Assembly (NCBI GenBank): GCA_047632015.1
Contig: JBLIBC010000014.1
Span: 1 to 22,093 of the forward strand
DNA: 22,093 nucleotides
Direction of reading: 5' to 3'
Source: JBLIAZ01 sp047632015
Lineage (GTDB): Bacteria; Bacteroidota; Bacteroidia; Flavobacteriales_C; GCA-002722245
Part shown: positions 21,646 through 22,093 of the stretch, one piece after another
How positions within the stretch are numbered: the first letter of the stretch is position 1
How the letters are laid out: every line of letters starts with the position of its first letter
Translations under genes and position numbers: made by a program
The notes under the pieces: model-generated
Seen by the model: the letters and a program-made list of their open reading frames with translations, nothing else
Databases searched by the model: none
Told to the model about the DNA's origin: nothing

Positions 21646-22093
21646 ATGAAAAAGATAACCTTCATACTTATAATACTTGCATTTACGGGAAAATGTTTAC
21701 AAGCACAATCACAATTTGCAGAATACAAAAGTTATGACTTTTTTATAAATAATACTTTATTAGACAACAAGCAATACGGACCAGTTACTGCACCTTCGAG
21801 ACTACATATTGGGGCTGGTGTAGGAATGGGTCTTTCTGTAAATGACAACTTCAACTTATTACTTGGATTAAATTTTTTGCAAGTTAAACCGAATAACACC
21901 AGAAGCGATTATACATTTTGTACATCAGCATCTTGCGTACCTATTTCTGTGAGCAATCAACTATTCTTACCAATTGGTGCAGAATATTACACAAACACTA
22001 ATCAAAGCCCATTTCAATTATTTTACGCACTTCGACTTATACCGGCCTTCTCCGTAACTGAAGTCACCGAAATGATTCCATTTGATAATTATC
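21646..22093 (+). CDS. Putative outer-membrane beta-barrel protein, 3' truncated by window edge
   Basis: The first 149 codons are present and the frame stays open to the window end. The first 20 residues (MKKITFILIILAFTGKCLQA) are a signal peptide ending before Q21. After it come alternating strands such as RLHIGAGVGMGLSV, NFNLLLGLNFLQV, NQLFLPIGAEYYTN and PFQLFYALRLIPAF, the pattern of small porin-like OMPs (outer membrane beta-barrel family). Two cysteines in CTSASC could form a disulfide in an outer loop. It starts 60 bases after the TonB-receptor stop with its own -7 element. A full family call needs the missing end. Confidence 0.65.
   Translation, partial: MKKITFILIILAFTGKCLQAQSQFAEYKSYDFFINNTLLDNKQYGPVTAPSRLHIGAGVGMGLSVNDNFNLLLGLNFLQVKPNNTRSDYTFCTSASCVPISVSNQLFLPIGAEYYTNTNQSPFQLFYALRLIPAFSVTEVTEMIPFDNY

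Noticed and set aside
1..22093. Defence system, CRISPR array, prophage or secondary-metabolite cluster
   Set aside because: No nuclease/helicase set, no spaced direct repeats, no phage structural genes and no assembly-line enzymes were found; nearly all genes are common housekeeping or envelope families.

Overview
The window looks like a chromosomal segment of an AT-rich Bacteroidota, most likely a marine or freshwater Flavobacteriales (Crocinitomicaceae/Cryomorphaceae-like). This rests on four things: a secreted protein with a type IX secretion (T9SS) C-terminal sorting domain; a TonB-dependent receptor with a carboxypeptidase-like N-terminal domain; many matches to the Bacteroidota promoter form TTG-N19/20-TAnnTTTG with no consistent Shine-Dalgarno sequences; and small families typical of the phylum (DUF5522, DUF6438). 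I saw no rRNA, tRNA, CRISPR array, complete insertion sequence or phage module. The placement is an inference.

Layout. 1-2706: 3' part of a large FAD-dependent oxidoreductase, a two-way terminator, and a convergent T9SS-exported DNRLRE-repeat protein. 2817-4497: fabI (fatty-acid synthesis) divergent from a TauE/SafE-type transporter. 4498-4899: no intact gene, but a decayed minus-strand reading frame. 4900-7657: methylcrotonyl-CoA-carboxylase-like beta subunit convergent with a PhoH-like ATPase; between them lies a 129-bp inverted-repeat element that resembles a MITE. 7765-8859: a divergent member of the SAM hydroxide adenosyltransferase family (DUF62) plus an ABM-fold protein. 8868-10849: lipoprotein and DUF5522 mini-gene, divergent from an ACC-deaminase/D-cysteine-desulfhydrase-like PLP enzyme that is followed by an unknown gene.

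10939-13023, all on the minus strand: DUF6438 lipoprotein, acylphosphatase, a relic ORF, a YfcE-type metallophosphoesterase and a bactofilin. 13209-15138: a tight four-gene plus-strand operon (cyclophilin-type peptidyl-prolyl isomerase, four-Cys membrane-anchored mini-protein, four-helix membrane protein, MscS channel). 15135-16840: LOG-family protein, HU and thioredoxin on the minus strand, the last two with clear terminators. 16956-22093: OxyR (both redox cysteines present) divergent from thioredoxin, an M48 lipoprotein protease on the minus strand, then a MarR regulator next to a TonB-dependent receptor and a truncated outer-membrane protein gene.

Most of the window is ordinary core and envelope biology. 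The parts most worth a second look are the 129-bp inverted-repeat element, the DUF62 protein that lacks the usual triad positions and appears to be made from a leaderless mRNA, a palindromic -7 box that may serve two divergent genes, and the two decayed coding remnants.
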